From the NCBI GenBank assembly GCA_024280785.1, contig JAJRPK010000450.1, forward strand, positions 1 through 5,257: a stretch of 5,257 nucleotides of DNA, read 5' to 3'. Numbering within the stretch: the stretch's first letter is position 1; each line of letters starts with the position of its first letter. Source of the stretch: Gammaproteobacteria bacterium. Its GTDB lineage: Bacteria; Pseudomonadota; Gammaproteobacteria; Pseudomonadales; UBA7434. The position numbers and the translations under genes are program-made. Of the stretch, positions 4,970 through 5,257 are shown piece after piece. The notes under the pieces are model-generated. The model was not told where the DNA came from and did not search any database. It worked only from the letters and a program-made list of their open reading frames with translations.

Positions 4970-5257
4970 TTATTCTGGCACTGAAATTGTCATGCGAGGG
5001 AGGTCTTCTTCTGGCATACCTCCAAAAGCTACGGCGCTACGAGAAAAACAATTAAATAACAGCAGGGCGGTAGAAAGGTGGACGATCTCTTCAGCACTAA
5101 ATGTATTGGTTAGAGATGACTTTAGTTCCTCACTCATGCCGCCCGGGTCATTCAGATAGTGATCAGTATATTGTAAGATTAATTTCTCTCTATCACTTAG
5201 CTGGCTATCAGCGTAGTCGTCTTCAATTTGGCTTACTTTTTCTTCATTCAATCCGGC
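4970..5257 (-). CDS. AhpD/carboxymuconolactone decarboxylase-like protein, C-terminal part (partial)
   Basis: The minus-strand frame is open from the right window edge to TAA at 4970-4972, giving the last 95 residues. No credible start is visible: the first possible initiator in frame is a TTG at 5251, and the preceding codons (Ala-Gly) continue the protein, so the gene begins outside. The pattern AGLNEEKVSQI, then LSDREKLILQYTDHYLNDP, then a Glu/Leu helix, FSAEEIVHLSTALLLFNCFSRSAVAFG, is typical of the C-terminal half of AhpD-like alkylhydroperoxidase and CMD-family proteins. The CxxC active site of such proteins lies upstream of this region, so it cannot be checked and a redox role is only possible. 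It converges on the DUF5062-like gene with 24 nt between stops. Confidence 0.75.
   Translation of the reverse strand, partial: AGLNEEKVSQIEDDYADSQLSDREKLILQYTDHYLNDPGGMSEELKSSLTNTFSAEEIVHLSTALLLFNCFSRSAVAFGGMPEEDLPRMTISVPE

Noticed and set aside
5249..5251. TTG at 5251 as start of the AhpD/CMD-like gene
   Set aside because: The frame continues to the window edge with family-like residues, and no ribosome binding site can be seen; the gene is partial.

Overview
The window looks like chromosomal DNA from a gammaproteobacterium, probably marine or salt-exposed. Four things point there: NhaA and NhaR that read close to the enterobacterial proteins, a YccA-type Bax-inhibitor-1 protein, a small protein of the DUF5062 type (known to me mainly from Vibrio, Shewanella and related marine gammaproteobacteria), and moderate base composition. 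Genus cannot be fixed by eye. I see no tRNA, rRNA, insertion sequence, CRISPR array or phage gene.

Left half (1-2521, all minus strand): a tight four-gene cluster read right to left. It starts with the Na+/H+ antiporter nhaA, followed by an exported four-cysteine protein resembling the Rap1a/Tai family (start overlaps the nhaA stop as ATGA), then an HPF/RaiA-like ribosome hibernation factor (31 nt later), then yccA, a membrane modulator of the FtsH protease (13 nt later, running off the left edge). Spacing and ribosome binding sites suggest one transcript that would combine Na+/pH homeostasis, a periplasmic protein of unknown role, ribosome hibernation and membrane-protein quality control. 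This is the most interesting arrangement here.

Middle (2522-3537): a 128-nt divergent promoter region separates nhaA from nhaR, its LysR-type activator, on the plus strand. The region contains three TCGAA elements placed where LysR regulators usually bind, and candidate back-to-back sigma70 promoters. In E. coli nhaR lies downstream of nhaA in the same direction; here it is divergent.

Right half (3538-5257): a 232-nt leader rich in short palindromes and direct repeats precedes a complete classical short-chain dehydrogenase/reductase (SDR) gene. After 144 nt comes the small DUF5062-like gene, whose last codons form the left arm of a transcription terminator. The window closes with the 3' end of a convergent minus-strand gene for an AhpD/carboxymuconolactone-decarboxylase-like protein. 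No gene-free stretch exceeds 300 nt. The gaps at 2522-2649, 3538-3769 and 4541-4684 are described as features.
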